A DNA stretch of 64,000 nt from DATAGF01 sp963819845 (GTDB lineage Bacteria > Actinomycetota > Thermoleophilia > Miltoncostaeales > Miltoncostaeaceae). The position numbers and the translations under genes are program-made. The DNA lies in assembly GCA_963819845.1 (NCBI GenBank), contig CAWFXQ010000013.1, positions 372,001-436,000 on the forward strand, given 5' to 3'. This document shows, in pieces, positions 8,823-17,853 of the stretch (its first letter is position 1; the number at the start of each line of letters is the position of its first letter). The notes beneath the pieces were generated by a model that saw only the letters and a list, made by a program, of their open reading frames with translations, did no database searches and had not been told where the DNA came from.

Positions 8823-10108
8823 CGGGCCTCGCCCGCCGCCAGCGCGGCGGTCCGCTCGCGCTTGAGCGATGTCCGGAGGCGCGGCATGCGGAGGCGCGGC
8901 AGGCCGCCCTTGCGCCGCTTCCAGAGGTAGATCACCACGATGTCGGCGCCGATGAACAGCAGCACCAGCGCCTGGATCATCGTGGCGAGGTTCCCGGCGA
9001 GCTGCGGCTCGAAGACCGACGGGTCGAGGCTGCGCGTCGAGGTGCCGTAGATCAGCGCGCCGAACAGCAGCGCCGAGAAGAAGATCCCGACCGCCTTGGT
9101 GCGCCCCAGCAGGGCGACCGCGATGCCGACGTAGCCGAGGTCCGACACCTGCACGTCGAGGGTGCCGAGGCGGTACTGCCAGCCCAGGATGTCGAGCGCC
9201 CCCGCCAGCCCGGCGAAGGCCCCCGAGATCGCCATGGCGACGAAGTAGCTGCGGGCCACGCTGATGCCGCCGTAGCGGGCCGCCTCGGGGCTGCGGCCCA
9301 CCGCCCGCACCCGGAAGCCGAGCGTGGTGCGCGACAGGATCAGCCAGTAGACGACCAGCGCCGCGATGGCGATGAAGAAGCCGATGTGGAGCCCCTGCAG
9401 CCCCTTGTCGCCCCAGAACACCGGCAGCTTCACCGCGTTGACGATGTCGTTCGAGATCGGCACCGACGGGTTGATGTCGTTCTGGAGCGGCCCGCCGAGG
9501 CCGAACGCCCAGCTCCCGACGAAGTAGGCGATCCAGTTGAGCATGATCGTCGTGACGACCTCGTGGGCGCCGGTCGTCGCCTTGAGGAGGCCCGCGATGC
9601 CGGCGAAGGCGGCCCCGGCGAGGGTCGCCAGGACGACCGCGATCGCGATGTGCAGCGGCCCGGCCAGGTCGGCCCACGACGAGCCGATCCACGTTGCCGT
9701 GATCGCGCCCATGATGAACTGGCCGTAGCCGCCGATGTTGAACATGCCGCAGCGGAAGGCGAACGCCACCGCGAGGCCGCACAGGATCAGCGCGGTCGTG
9801 TAGAGCAGGGTCTGCTGGAGGTTGAAGGCCGCCGCCTCGCGCTCGGCTCCCTGGACCCAGGGGAAGAGCCAGCTGAGACCGGTGCCGTCGAAGATCCCCT
9901 GGTAGACCGGGATCGGGTTGTTGCCGGTCGCCAGCACCACGATCCCGCCGCAGATGAAGGCCAGGACCGCCGTGATCAGCGAGGTGACGAATCCCCCGGC
10001 CCCGCTGACGTTGAAGAAGCCGCCCGGGCCCGGGTAGCCCGGCTCGGCGGGCGGGGGGGCCGCCGCCTCGGGCGGGGTGGGCGGTGCGGGCGGGGCCGAC
10101 GTGCTCAC
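8660..10108 (-). CDS. nupP: Nucleoside ABC transporter permease 1 (NupP-like)
   Basis: First permease of the BMP-type nucleoside importer. After a proline-rich N-terminal tail (residues 1-30) come about ten membrane segments, with FRCGMFNIGGYGQFIMGAI and EVVTTIMLNWIAYF as family hallmarks and AVGRSPEAARYGGI near the coupling region. The start GTG overlaps the ATPase stop as GTGA. The last ~55 residues (from RWRPARSTC) are Arg-rich, unlike any permease C-terminus I know, and lie over the coding sequence of the next permease in another frame. Either the gene truly ends at 8660 with a 163-base overlap, or a small indel near 8820-8840 has hidden a stop. Confidence 0.87.
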   Translation of the reverse strand: MSTSAPPAPPTPPEAAAPPPAEPGYPGPGGFFNVSGAGGFVTSLITAVLAFICGGIVVLATGNNPIPVYQGIFDGTGLSWLFPWVQGAEREAAAFNLQQTLLYTTALILCGLAVAFAFRCGMFNIGGYGQFIMGAITATWIGSSWADLAGPLHIAIAVVLATLAGAAFAGIAGLLKATTGAHEVVTTIMLNWIAYFVGSWAFGLGGPLQNDINPSVPISNDIVNAVKLPVFWGDKGLQGLHIGFFIAIAALVVYWLILSRTTLGFRVRAVGRSPEAARYGGISVARSYFVAMAISGAFAGLAGALDILGWQYRLGTLDVQVSDLGYVGIAVALLGRTKAVGIFFSALLFGALIYGTSTRSLDPSVFEPQLAGNLATMIQALVLLFIGADIVVIYLWKRRKGGLPRLRMPRLRTSLKRERTAALAAGEARWRPARSTCARRRRGPRGRPSRSAPATGRSRACPAAHAPPDWQRSSSPSWRSSS

Positions 10109-11670
10109 GGGGCGCGCCGCTCGCCCGCCATCGCCAGCCCGAGCTCCTCGGACGTCACCCGCCCGGAGAACTCGGCGACGATGCGGCCCTCGTAGAGCAC
10201 CAGGATGCGGTCCGACAGCGACAGCACCTCCTCGAGCTCCAGCGAGAGCAGCAGGATGCCGCGGCCCTCGTCGCGCTCGGTCACGAGGCGGCGGTGCACG
10301 TACTCGATCGCGCCGACGTCGAGGCCGCGCGTGGGCTGGGAGGCCACCAGCACGGCCGGGTCGCGCGACACCTCGCGGGCGATGATGACCTTCTGCTGGT
10401 TGCCGCCGGACAGCGACGCGGCGGCGGTTCGCGGCCCGCCGCCCCGGACGTCGAACTCCTGCAGCAGGGGCGCCGCGTCGGCCTCGATGCGGGCCGGGAA
10501 CATCCAGCCGTAGCGCGAGGAGGGCGGCTTGTCGAAGTCGTGCAGCACCATGTTCTCGGCGAGCGAGAAGTCGAGCAGCAGCCCCCGCCGGTGCCGGTCG
10601 GTCGGGATGTGGCCGATGCCGGCGTCCAGGGCGGCGTGGGGCGAGGCGCCCGTCACGTCCGTGTCGCCCACCTGGATCGTCCCGGAGGTGGGCTTGCGCA
10701 GGCCGGTGATGGCGTCGATCAGCTCGGCCTGCCCGTTGCCGTTGACGCCGGCGAGGCCGACGATCTCGCCCGCCTGCACGTCGAAGGAGACGCCGCGGAC
10801 GGCCTCGAGGCCGCGGTCGTCGTGCACCACCAGGTCGCGCACCTCCAGCAGCGAGCCCTTCGTCGTCGGCGGAGCCTTGTCGACCGTGAGCACGACCTCC
10901 CGGCCCACCATCAGCTTGGCCAGGCTCTCCTCGGTGGCGCCCGCGGTCGCCAGGGTGCCGATCTGCTGTCCGCGCCGCAGCACCGTGACACGGTCGGCGG
11001 CGCCCAGCACCTCGTTGAGCTTGTGGGTGATGAAGATGATCGACGTGCCGTCGGCGGTGAGGCTGCGCAGGATCTCCTCGAGCTCGAGCGCCTCCTGAGG
11101 CGTCAGGACCGCCGTGGGCTCGTCGAGGATGAGGATCTCGGCGCCGCGGTAGAGGGCCTTCAGGATCTCCACCCGCTGCTGCATGCCGACCGTGATGTCC
11201 TCCACGAGGGCGTCCGGGTCGACGGCCAGCCCGAACCGGTCGGAGATGTCGCGCACGCGCGCGGCCGCCTCGAGCCGGTCGATCAGCACGCCGCCCTGCG
11301 TGGGCTCGATCGCGAGGACGATGTTCTCGGCCACCGTCATCACCGGCACCAGCATGAAGTGCTGGTGCACCATGCCGATCCCGAGCGCGATCGAGTCGTT
11401 CGGGGAGGCGATCTCCACCCGCTCGCCGCGCACCCGGATCTCGCCCTCGTCCGGGGCCGTGAGCCCGTAGAGCACGTTCATCAGGGTGGACTTGCCGGCG
11501 CCGTTCTCGCCGAGCAGGGCGTGGACCTCGCCCCGCCTCAGGTCGAACGAGATGTCGTCGCAGGCGACGACGCCGGGGTACCGCTTCGTGATCCCCGCCA
11601 TCTCGAGCACCACCTCCCCCGGGGCCGGAGGCCCCGGGGGAGCGTGCTGCTCGACGGTCGGCCGGTTCAC
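10105..11670 (-). CDS. nupO: Nucleoside ABC transporter ATP-binding protein (NupO-like)
   Basis: Cytosolic ATPase with two nucleotide-binding domains in one chain (521 residues), the layout of the sugar/BMP-nucleoside importers. The first domain has Walker A GENGAGKST near residue 54, the Q-loop region VHQHFML, signature ITVGMQQRVEIL and Walker B ILILDEPTAVLTPQE. The second domain has a degenerate P-loop (GVNGNGQAEL) and signature LSGGNQQKVI, followed by a degenerate Walker B region with ASQPTRGLDVGA. A catalytically weak second site is usual for this family. It follows the binding-protein gene by 22 bases and overlaps the first permease gene by GTGA. Confidence 0.93.
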   Translation of the reverse strand: MNRPTVEQHAPPGPPAPGEVVLEMAGITKRYPGVVACDDISFDLRRGEVHALLGENGAGKSTLMNVLYGLTAPDEGEIRVRGERVEIASPNDSIALGIGMVHQHFMLVPVMTVAENIVLAIEPTQGGVLIDRLEAAARVRDISDRFGLAVDPDALVEDITVGMQQRVEILKALYRGAEILILDEPTAVLTPQEALELEEILRSLTADGTSIIFITHKLNEVLGAADRVTVLRRGQQIGTLATAGATEESLAKLMVGREVVLTVDKAPPTTKGSLLEVRDLVVHDDRGLEAVRGVSFDVQAGEIVGLAGVNGNGQAELIDAITGLRKPTSGTIQVGDTDVTGASPHAALDAGIGHIPTDRHRRGLLLDFSLAENMVLHDFDKPPSSRYGWMFPARIEADAAPLLQEFDVRGGGPRTAAASLSGGNQQKVIIAREVSRDPAVLVASQPTRGLDVGAIEYVHRRLVTERDEGRGILLLSLELEEVLSLSDRILVLYEGRIVAEFSGRVTSEELGLAMAGERRAP

Positions 11671-11692
11671 GGCCGTCGCCGGTCGATCCGCC

Positions 11693-12733
11693 CTAGAGCG
11701 TGCTCGGGGCCGTGATCTCGCCGTCGATCAGCTGCTGCTTGATGCCCTCGACCTCGTCGAGGATCTCCTGCGGCACCTCGGGGCTGGTCGTGCCCAGGGC
11801 GACGCCGTCGTTGGCGAGGTTGAAGGTCGCGTCCTCGCCGCCGGTGAACGTGCCGTTGACCACGGACTGGACCGTGTCGAACACCGAGGTGTTGACGCGC
11901 TTCACGGCGCTGGTCAGGATGTGGTCGCCGAGGTCGGACTGGTCGCGGTCGACGCCGACGCCCCAGACGCCCTCCTCCTGGGCGGCCGACAGGGCGCCGA
12001 GGCCGCAGCCGCCGGCAACCTGGAAGACGACCTGGGAGCCGCGGGAGATCTGGTCGAGCGCCCGCTCCTTGCACTTCGCCTGGGCGACGAAGTCCTGGGA
12101 GTACTCGACCAGCACCTGGATGTCCGGGTTGGCCGCCTTCGCGCCCGCCTGGTAGCCGGCGATGAAGATGTCGACCGTCGGCAGCTTCAGGCCGCCGACC
12201 GCGCTGATCACCTGGTCGCCGCCCTGCATCTCGACCATCTTGGCGGCCATGTAGCCGATCATGTAGCTGTTCTCGTTGGTCGCGAAGGTGAGGCCGCGCA
12301 CGTTGGCCGGCGTGCTCTTGAGGGCCGCGTTCGAGAAATCGACGATCGCGAAGTTGTTCTCCGGGTACTGGTTGGCGACCGTGTCGATCGCGTCGGCCAT
12401 CAGGAAGCCGTTGCCGATGGTGACGTCGAAGTCCTCGCGGGCGAGCGTCGAGAGGTTGGCGATGTAGTCGCCGGGGGCCTGGGTCTCGATCGGGCGGCCC
12501 TCCACGCCGAGCTCGGCCTCGGCCTTCTCGAGCCCCTCGAGCGCGGACTGGTTGAAGGAGCGGTCGTTGAACTTGCCCACGTCGCTCACCAGCCCGGCCT
12601 TCACGTCCGACTGGGCCGCCGCCGTGGTGTCGCCCGAGCCCGAATCGTCGTCGTCACCGCACGCGGCGACCACCCCGAGGGCCGCGACCACTGCGGCGAT
12701 GCCGGCCAGCACCCTCCAACGCCCTGCTCTCAT
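11693..12733 (-). CDS. nupN: BMP-family nucleoside-binding lipoprotein (NupN-like)
   Basis: Extracellular solute-binding lipoprotein of the basic membrane protein family, 346 residues. A signal peptide with lipobox VAAC puts the lipidated Cys at residue 25, followed by an acidic linker rich in Asp and Ser. The mature domain shows SDVGKFNDRSFNQSALEGL, IGNGFLMADAI and the VFQVAGGCGLGAL segment typical of purine-nucleoside-binding BMP proteins. ATG 12733 is preceded by a strong GAAGGAG site. It heads the transporter operon and captures nucleosides for the two permeases and the ATPase downstream. The substrate class is inferred from family and neighbours. Confidence 0.92.
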   Translation of the reverse strand: MRAGRWRVLAGIAAVVAALGVVAACGDDDDSGSGDTTAAAQSDVKAGLVSDVGKFNDRSFNQSALEGLEKAEAELGVEGRPIETQAPGDYIANLSTLAREDFDVTIGNGFLMADAIDTVANQYPENNFAIVDFSNAALKSTPANVRGLTFATNENSYMIGYMAAKMVEMQGGDQVISAVGGLKLPTVDIFIAGYQAGAKAANPDIQVLVEYSQDFVAQAKCKERALDQISRGSQVVFQVAGGCGLGALSAAQEEGVWGVGVDRDQSDLGDHILTSAVKRVNTSVFDTVQSVVNGTFTGGEDATFNLANDGVALGTTSPEVPQEILDEVEGIKQQLIDGEITAPSTL

Positions 12734-12793
12734 GACGACTCCTTCGTCGGCCCGGGCGGCGCGCCGCCCGGACTCGGATCACATAGACGGAGG

Positions 12794-12799
12794 GTTATA
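12794..12799 (-). promoter_or_regulatory. Candidate -10 element of the nup transporter operon
   Basis: The minus strand reads TATAAC here, five of six bases of the sigma-70 -10 consensus, in a 131-base gap of otherwise GC-rich DNA between deoA and nupN. The hexamer 17 bases upstream is TATCGC, so the -35 match is poor. Transcription from it would leave a leader of about 50 bases before nupN. I found no clear terminator for deoA in the gap, so read-through from the deoA operon is also possible. Confidence 0.35.
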
Positions 12800-12864
12800 C
12801 AGCGTCAGTCGGACAAGCGATACGTTCTCGGCGTCAGAGTGGCGGACCCGCCGTGACACGCCCG

Positions 12865-14146
12865 TCACGGCCCGGCCACGCGCTCCAGCACGCGGGGCGC
12901 CGAGACGGGCGCGGCCCGCCCCACCCGCACGGCTCCCGCGAACGCCTCCCGCCCGGCCTCGAGGCGGGCGTCGTCGTCGGCGTGGAGCTCCGCGACCACC
13001 TGGCCGGACGCCACCGGGTCGCCGGGCACCAGGGTGAGGACGACGCCGGCGCCGGGGCTGACCGGGTGGCCGCGCTGGGCACGCCCGGCCCCGAGCCGCC
13101 ACCCCGTCTCCCCGACGGCCAGGGCGTCGATGTGCTCCACGACCCCGCCGGCCTCGGCGCGGACCTCCTCGACCAGGGGCGCCCGCGGCAGCGGGGCGTC
13201 CGGGTCGCCGCCCTGGGCGGCGATCATCCGGCGCCACCGGTCCATGGCCCGGCCGTCGCGCAGCGCCGCCGCCGGGTCGGCGTCGAGCCCCGCCAGGGCG
13301 AGCATCTCCTCCGCCAGGGCGAGGGTCACCTCGACCACGTCGGGGGGCCCGCCGCCCTCCAGCACCTCCAGCGACTCCCGCACCTCGAGGGCGTTGCCGA
13401 CCGCGCGGCCCAGCGGGGCGTCCATGGACGTGAGCAGCGCCGAGGTGCGCACGCCCTCGTCGGCGCCGAGGCCGACCATCGTGCGCGCCAGCTCGCGGGC
13501 GCGGTCGATGTCGGGCATGAAGGCGCCCGCCCCGACCTTGACGTCGAGCACGAGGGCCGCGGTGCCCTCGGCGATCTTCTTGGACATGATCGAGCTGGCG
13601 ATGAGCGGGATCGACTCCACCGTCCCGGTCACGTCGCGCAGGGCGTAGAGCTCCCGGTCGGCCGGCGCGAGGTCCTCGCCGGCCGCGCAGATCACGGCCC
13701 CGACGTCCCGGAGCTGGGCCACCATGGCCTCGGCCGGGACGTCGACGCGGAACCCGGCGATCGACTCGAGCTTGTCGAGGGTGCCGCCGGTGTGGCCCAG
13801 GCCGCGGCCCGAGAGCTGCGGCACGGCGGCGCCGCACGCGGCCACCAGCGGGCAGAGGGGCAGCGAGATCTTGTCCCCCACCCCGCCGGTCGAGTGCTTG
13901 TCGACCGTCGGCAGGGGCACGGCCGACAGGTCGAGGCGGGTGCCGGAGCGGATCATGGCGTCGGTCCAGGTGGCCAGCTCCGCGGGGCGCCATGCCGCGC
14001 CAGACGATCGCCATGAGGAGCGCCGACGCCTGCTCGTGCGCCACGGCGCCGGAGGTGTAGCCCTCGATGAACCAGCGGATCTGGGCGTCGCTCAGCTCGC
14101 GGCCGTCGCGCTTGGCGCGGATCACGTCCACGGCCCGATGGCTCAC
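12865..14146 (-). CDS. deoA: Thymidine/pyrimidine-nucleoside phosphorylase (single-base frameshift)
   Basis: Phosphorolyses thymidine or uridine to the base and (deoxy)ribose-1-phosphate. The reading from GTG 14146 gives the N-terminal helical domain (DVIRAKRDGRELSDAQIRWFIEGYTSG) up to WRGMAPR, then continues one base off as ELATWTDAMIRSG with the phosphate-binding KHSTGGVGDK, the family signature SGRGLGHTGGTLDKLE and SSIMSKKIAEG. The break is at about 13980: the minus strand has CCGCGGAGCTGG where CCGCGAGCTGG keeps the frame. Length is 3n+1. Without the break the protein is ~426 residues, normal for the family. Start overlaps the cdd stop as GTGA. Product ribose-1-P would be isomerised by the pmmB-like mutase. 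Confidence 0.9.
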
Positions 14147-14544
14147 CGGCCCGACCGCTCCCGGACGTCGTCGGGCCCGAAGGCCCCGGGGAGGAGCTCG
14201 GCAAGGCGCACCGGCCCGTACTCGCCATCGAGGAGGAGGTCGGCCCCGCCGTGCTCGTGCAGGAGCTGGCGGCAGCGGCCGCAGGGCGCCAGCGGCCGCC
14301 CGTCGCCGGCCACGACCGCAACGGCCACCAGGCGCCCGCCGCCGGACGCGACGAGGTCGGACACGAGGCCGCACTCGGCGCACAGCGTCAGCCCGTAGCT
14401 GGCGTTCTCGACGTTGCAGCCCCGGGCCAGCCGTCCGTCGTCGGCCAGCCCGCACGCCCCCACCAGGACCCCGGAGTAGGGCGCGTAGGCCCTGGCGGTC
14501 ATGGCGACCGCCTCGCCCCGCAGCAGCGCCCAGTCGACGCTCAC
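14143..14544 (-). CDS. cdd: Cytidine deaminase
   Basis: Zinc enzyme deaminating cytidine and deoxycytidine to uridine and deoxyuridine, 133 residues, the size of the tetrameric bacterial class. The substrate-binding NVENASYG is at 44-51, the zinc ligand and catalytic Glu in CAECG at 55-59, and the other two ligands in PCGRC. It feeds uridine to the phosphorylase encoded immediately downstream, with which it overlaps by GTGA. It also overlaps the upstream HAD hydrolase gene by GTGA. All catalytic residues are present. Confidence 0.95.
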   Translation of the reverse strand: MSVDWALLRGEAVAMTARAYAPYSGVLVGACGLADDGRLARGCNVENASYGLTLCAECGLVSDLVASGGGRLVAVAVVAGDGRPLAPCGRCRQLLHEHGGADLLLDGEYGPVRLAELLPGAFGPDDVRERSGR

Positions 14545-15245
14545 CCGGCCTGCGCCAGGCCGGCGATGGCGCCGGGGATCTCGGGGAAGCGCCCCACGCG
14601 CGCCATGCGCGGGTGCGACTCCTCCACCTCGGCGTGCTCCAGCGCCCAGGTGACGTGGTACGGGATGTGGACGCCGGCCCCGCCGATCTCCAGCACCGGG
14701 GCGATGTCGGAGCGCAGGGAGTTGCCCACCATGCAGAAGGCCTCCGCCCGCCCGCCGATCCGCTCCAGCAGCCGGGAGTAGGTGGCGGCGTCCTTCTCGG
14801 TCACGATCTCGACGCCCTCGAAGATCTCGCCGATGCCCGAGGCGGCCACCTTGGACTCCTGGTGGAAGAGGTCGCCCTTGGTGATCAGCACGAGCCGGTG
14901 GCGGGCGCTGAGCTCGCCCAGGGTCTCGGCGACCCCGTCGAGGAGGTCGACCGGGTGGGCCAGCAGCTCCTTGCCCATGGTGATGATCTGCTCGATGCGC
15001 GACCCGTCGATGCGGTGGGCCGTCAGGCCGAGCGCCGTCTCGATCATCGAGAGGGTGAAGCCCTTCACCCCGTAGCCGAACAGCGCCAGGTTGCGGCGCT
15101 CGGCCTCCAGCAGCGCGGCCTCCACGGCCTCGGCGTTAACCCAGGGCTCCAGCAGCTCGGCGAAGCGCTGCTGGGTGACGTGGTAGTGGCCCTCGCTGTG
15201 CCAGAGGGTGTCGTCGCCGTCCACCCCCACGATCTCGATGCTCAC
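14541..15245 (-). CDS. HAD-superfamily hydrolase, probably a nucleotide or sugar phosphatase
   Basis: Haloacid-dehalogenase-type hydrolase, 234 residues. The nucleophile motif DGDDTLWHSE is at residues 9-18, motif II with the conserved Thr is in VLITKGD, the motif III Lys is in the SKVAASGI region, and motif IV is represented by MVGNSLRSDI. The first gene of the HAD-cdd-deoA operon, divergent from adenosine deaminase. GTG 15245 is chosen because it matches the HAD N-terminus; a longer frame extends upstream into the add promoter region. In this setting a 5'-nucleotidase or a sugar-phosphate phosphatase is plausible, but the substrate cannot be read from sequence. Confidence 0.85.
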   Translation of the reverse strand: MSIEIVGVDGDDTLWHSEGHYHVTQQRFAELLEPWVNAEAVEAALLEAERRNLALFGYGVKGFTLSMIETALGLTAHRIDGSRIEQIITMGKELLAHPVDLLDGVAETLGELSARHRLVLITKGDLFHQESKVAASGIGEIFEGVEIVTEKDAATYSRLLERIGGRAEAFCMVGNSLRSDIAPVLEIGGAGVHIPYHVTWALEHAEVEESHPRMARVGRFPEIPGAIAGLAQAG

Positions 15246-15288
15246 GGGGAAAGTGTAGAGGCCGTCCCGGTCCACTACCGTTGGCCCC

Positions 15289-16362
15289 ATGGAGATCACG
15301 CCCGAGAACGTCGTCCAGGCCCCCAAGGTGCTGCTGCACGACCACCTGGACGGCGGGCTGCGCCCGTCCACGATCGTCGACCTCGCGGGCGAGATCGGCT
15401 ACTCGGCCCTCCCCACCACCGACCCCGGCGAGCTGCGCGAGGCCATCTCGCGCGGGGCGAACCGGAACGACCTGGTCCTGTACCTCGAGACCTTCGCCCA
15501 CACGGTGGCGGTGATGCAGACGCGCGAGTCGCTCGAGCGGGTCGCGGCCGAGTGCGCCGAGGACCTCGCCGCCGACGGCGTCGTCTACGCCGAGATCCGG
15601 TTCGCGCCGGAGCTGCACACCGAGGCCGGCCTGGACCTCGACGAGGTGGTCGAGGCCGCGCTCGCCGGCTTCGACCGCGGAGCCGCCGGCCGGGAGCTGA
15701 CCGTGCGCGTGCTCTGCTCGGCGATGCGCCAGCAGGCGAGCAGCCTCGAGATCGCCGAGCTCGCCCTGCGCCACCGCGACCAGGGCGTCTGCGGGTTCGA
15801 CATCGCCGGGCCCGAGGCGGGCTTCCCGCCCGCGCGGCACCTCGACGCCTTCTCGCGCGTCATGCGCGACAACTTCCACATCACCATCCACGCCGGGGAG
15901 GCCTTCGGGCTCCCCTCGATCGCCGAGGCCCTGCACGTCTGCGGCGCCGAGCGGCTCGGCCACGGGGTGCGCATCATCGACGACATCGCCGCCGACGGGG
16001 AGGGCGGCCACGCGCTGGGGCGCCTGGCGGCGTTCGTGCGCGACCGGCGGGTGCCGCTGGAGCTGTGCCCGTCGTCGAACGTCCACGTCGGGGCGGTGCC
16101 GTCGATCGCCGACCACCCGGTGGGCCTCCTCACCAGGCTCCGCTTCCGCGTGACCGTCAACACCGACAACCGCCTGATGAGCGAGACCTCGCTGAGCCAG
16201 GAGTTCCAGCACCTGGCGACGGCCTTCGGCTGGGACCTCGACGACATGCGCTGGGCCACCATCAACGCGATGAAGAGCGCCTTCCTGCCCTTCGACGACC
16301 GCCTCCACCTCATCAACCGGGTGATCAAGCCCGGCTTCGCGGTGCTGGGGGCGGACGGCTGA
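15289..16362 (+). CDS. add: Adenosine deaminase
   Basis: Deaminates adenosine and deoxyadenosine to inosine and deoxyinosine, 357 residues. The metal motif LHDHLDG gives His17 and His19, HAGEAFG holds the zinc His and catalytic Glu, the RLGHGVR segment gives the catalytic His, and VNTDNRLMSETSLSQEF holds the Asp ligands. The Asp-Asn variant (NTDN rather than NTDD) is also seen in other adenosine deaminases. It is a single plus-strand gene, divergent from the HAD-cdd-deoA operon (43 bases between starts) and convergent with the LOG gene. Inosine made here is the substrate of the purine nucleoside phosphorylase at 23655. Confidence 0.94.
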   Translation: MEITPENVVQAPKVLLHDHLDGGLRPSTIVDLAGEIGYSALPTTDPGELREAISRGANRNDLVLYLETFAHTVAVMQTRESLERVAAECAEDLAADGVVYAEIRFAPELHTEAGLDLDEVVEAALAGFDRGAAGRELTVRVLCSAMRQQASSLEIAELALRHRDQGVCGFDIAGPEAGFPPARHLDAFSRVMRDNFHITIHAGEAFGLPSIAEALHVCGAERLGHGVRIIDDIAADGEGGHALGRLAAFVRDRRVPLELCPSSNVHVGAVPSIADHPVGLLTRLRFRVTVNTDNRLMSETSLSQEFQHLATAFGWDLDDMRWATINAMKSAFLPFDDRLHLINRVIKPGFAVLGADG

Positions 16363-16386
16363 GATACCCGGGGGTCCGCCGTCCGC
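16351..16386. terminator. Inverted repeat at the end of add, possible bidirectional terminator
   Basis: A perfect 9-base inverted repeat, GCGGACGGC at 16351-16359 and GCCGTCCGC at 16378-16386, with an 18-base loop. The left arm ends just before the add stop codon. It lies between two convergent genes. No T-tract follows on either strand, so it is not a textbook intrinsic terminator. Confidence 0.4.
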
Positions 16387-16955
16387 CCACCGGGGCGCGC
16401 CGCGGCGCTCCCATGCCGCCAGCGCGTCGAGGAGGGCGGCGGGATCGGCGTCGGCGAGCATCGTCGCGCGCGCCTCGGAGCTCAGGAAGCGGGCCTCGAC
16501 GGCCCGGTCGAGCATGGCCCGCAGCGGCCCCCAGTAGCCGGCGACGTCGAGCAGGCCGACCGGCTTGTCGTGGATCGCGAGCTGGGTCCAGGTGAAGGCC
16601 TCGATCAGCTCCTCGATCGTCCCCACGCCGCCGGGCAGGGCCACGAAGGCGTCGGCCCGCTCCGCCATCAGGGCCTTGCGCTCGTGCATGGTCTCGACGA
16701 CGACCAGCTCGGTGAGGCTCCGGTGGGAGACCTCGCGCGCGTCCAGGGCCCGCGGGATCACCCCGGTCACCGGCGCGCCGGCCTCCAGGCAGGCGTCGGC
16801 CACGACGCCCATCAGCCCCACCGAGCCGCCGCCGTAGACGATCCCGAGCCCCCGCCGGGCGATCTCGCCCCCCAGGCCGGCGGCGGCCCGGGCGTAGGCG
16901 GGGTGCGCCCCGGGCTCGAGCCGGCGTAGACGCAGACGGTTCGCAGGACGGGCAC
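16372..16955 (-). CDS. LOG-family nucleoside 5'-monophosphate phosphoribohydrolase (single-base frameshift)
   Basis: Hydrolyses nucleoside 5'-monophosphates, in plants cytokinin riboside monophosphate, to base and ribose-5-phosphate. The family signature PGGVGTIEELIEAFTW is intact, as are ETMHERKALM and the NAD/Rossmann-like N-terminus RTVCVYAGSSPG. After that the frame is lost: four C at 16908-16911 (+ strand) where five would give PGAHPAYARAAAGLGGEIARRGLGIVYGGGSVGLMG. GTG 16955 overlaps the psuK stop by one base. The 3' end is not defined: the frame has no stop before running antisense through add, so the end given is only where conserved sequence fades. A role in ribose salvage alongside psuK/psuG is inferred. 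Confidence 0.75.
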
Positions 16956-17824
16956 TAGGGGCGGGCGCCCGGGCGCGTGACGACGTCCGCGGCCAGGGCG
17001 CACGCGGCCGCCAGCCCCTCCTCCGGTGCCGCCCCCGCCCGCCGGGACGCGATCCAGGCGGCCGCGAAGGCGTCTCCGGCGCCGGTCGCGTCGACCACGG
17101 GGCCGGGCGGGGCGGCGGCGGGGACGCCGGCCTCGAGCCCCTCGGACGAGCGCCACAGCGCCCCGCCGGGGCCGAGCTTCAGCACCACCTCGGCCCGCCC
17201 CTCGAGCAGCGCCCGCCCCGCGGCGTCCGGGTCGCGCGAGCCCGTCAGGACCTCGGCCTCGTCGAGGGTGGCGATCACCGTCGAGGCGCCGCGCGCCAGG
17301 TTGAGGAACGCCCCGGGCGGCATGGCGGCCAGCGGGGCCGCCGAGGCCGGGTCGATCGAGGCCGGCATGCCCGCGGCCCGCGCCTCGTCGAGGGCGGCCA
17401 GGGCCGCGGGGCGGCTGCCCGGGCGCATGAGCGCGTAGCCCGACAGGTGCAGGTGCCCGCCCGGCCGGAAGGCGTCGCGCGGCAGGTCGGCGGCGGCGAG
17501 GCGCGCGTTGGCGCCCGGGTCGGTGAGCATCGTCCGCTCGCCGTCGGGCCCCACGATCACCACGCAGGCGCCGGTCGCCCCGGGCGCCGTCGCCAGCCGG
17601 GCGTCAACCCCTGCCGCCCGCAGGGCGGCCAGGGCCTCCCGGCCGGCCGGGTCGTCGCCCGCGCACCCGGCCAGCACGACCGCCTCCCCCAGCCGCGCCA
17701 GCCACGCCGCCGTGTTGGCGGCGCCGCCCCCCTCGCGCATCTCCACGACCGCCGGGGCGTCGCTGCCGGGCGCGGGCGGGCCCGCGAGGCGCACCGACAC
17801 GTCCCGCATGACGTCGCCGACCAC
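16955..17824 (-). CDS. psuK: PfkB-family kinase, probable pseudouridine kinase
   Basis: Ribokinase/PfkB-fold kinase, 289 residues from the GTG at 17824. The N-terminal motif GGGAANTAAWLARLG binds substrate, and VDATGAGDAFAAAW near residue 245 is the C-terminal PfkB signature with the catalytic Asp. Adjacent psuG makes phosphorylation of pseudouridine to its 5'-phosphate the likely reaction; general sugar or ribokinase activity is the alternative. The start is doubtful: a PfkB protein normally begins before VVVVGDVM, and a CTG at 17857, in frame and overlapping the psuG stop as CTGA, would supply eleven more residues and match the overlap style of the neighbours. Confidence 0.8.
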   Translation of the reverse strand: MVGDVMRDVSVRLAGPPAPGSDAPAVVEMREGGGAANTAAWLARLGEAVVLAGCAGDDPAGREALAALRAAGVDARLATAPGATGACVVIVGPDGERTMLTDPGANARLAAADLPRDAFRPGGHLHLSGYALMRPGSRPAALAALDEARAAGMPASIDPASAAPLAAMPPGAFLNLARGASTVIATLDEAEVLTGSRDPDAAGRALLEGRAEVVLKLGPGGALWRSSEGLEAGVPAAAPPGPVVDATGAGDAFAAAWIASRRAGAAPEEGLAAACALAADVVTRPGARP

Positions 17825-17853
17825 GACGACCGCCCCCGGGCCCGCGGGGGCGC

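Noticed and set aside
12734..12864. A purine riboswitch before nupN
   Set aside because: No conserved junction or loop sequences of the guanine/adenine or 2'-dG classes, and the leader predicted from the -10 element is only ~50 bases.
15136..16821. The LOG gene extended through add antisense
   Set aside because: The extension is antisense to a conserved adenosine deaminase; family length is ~190 residues.
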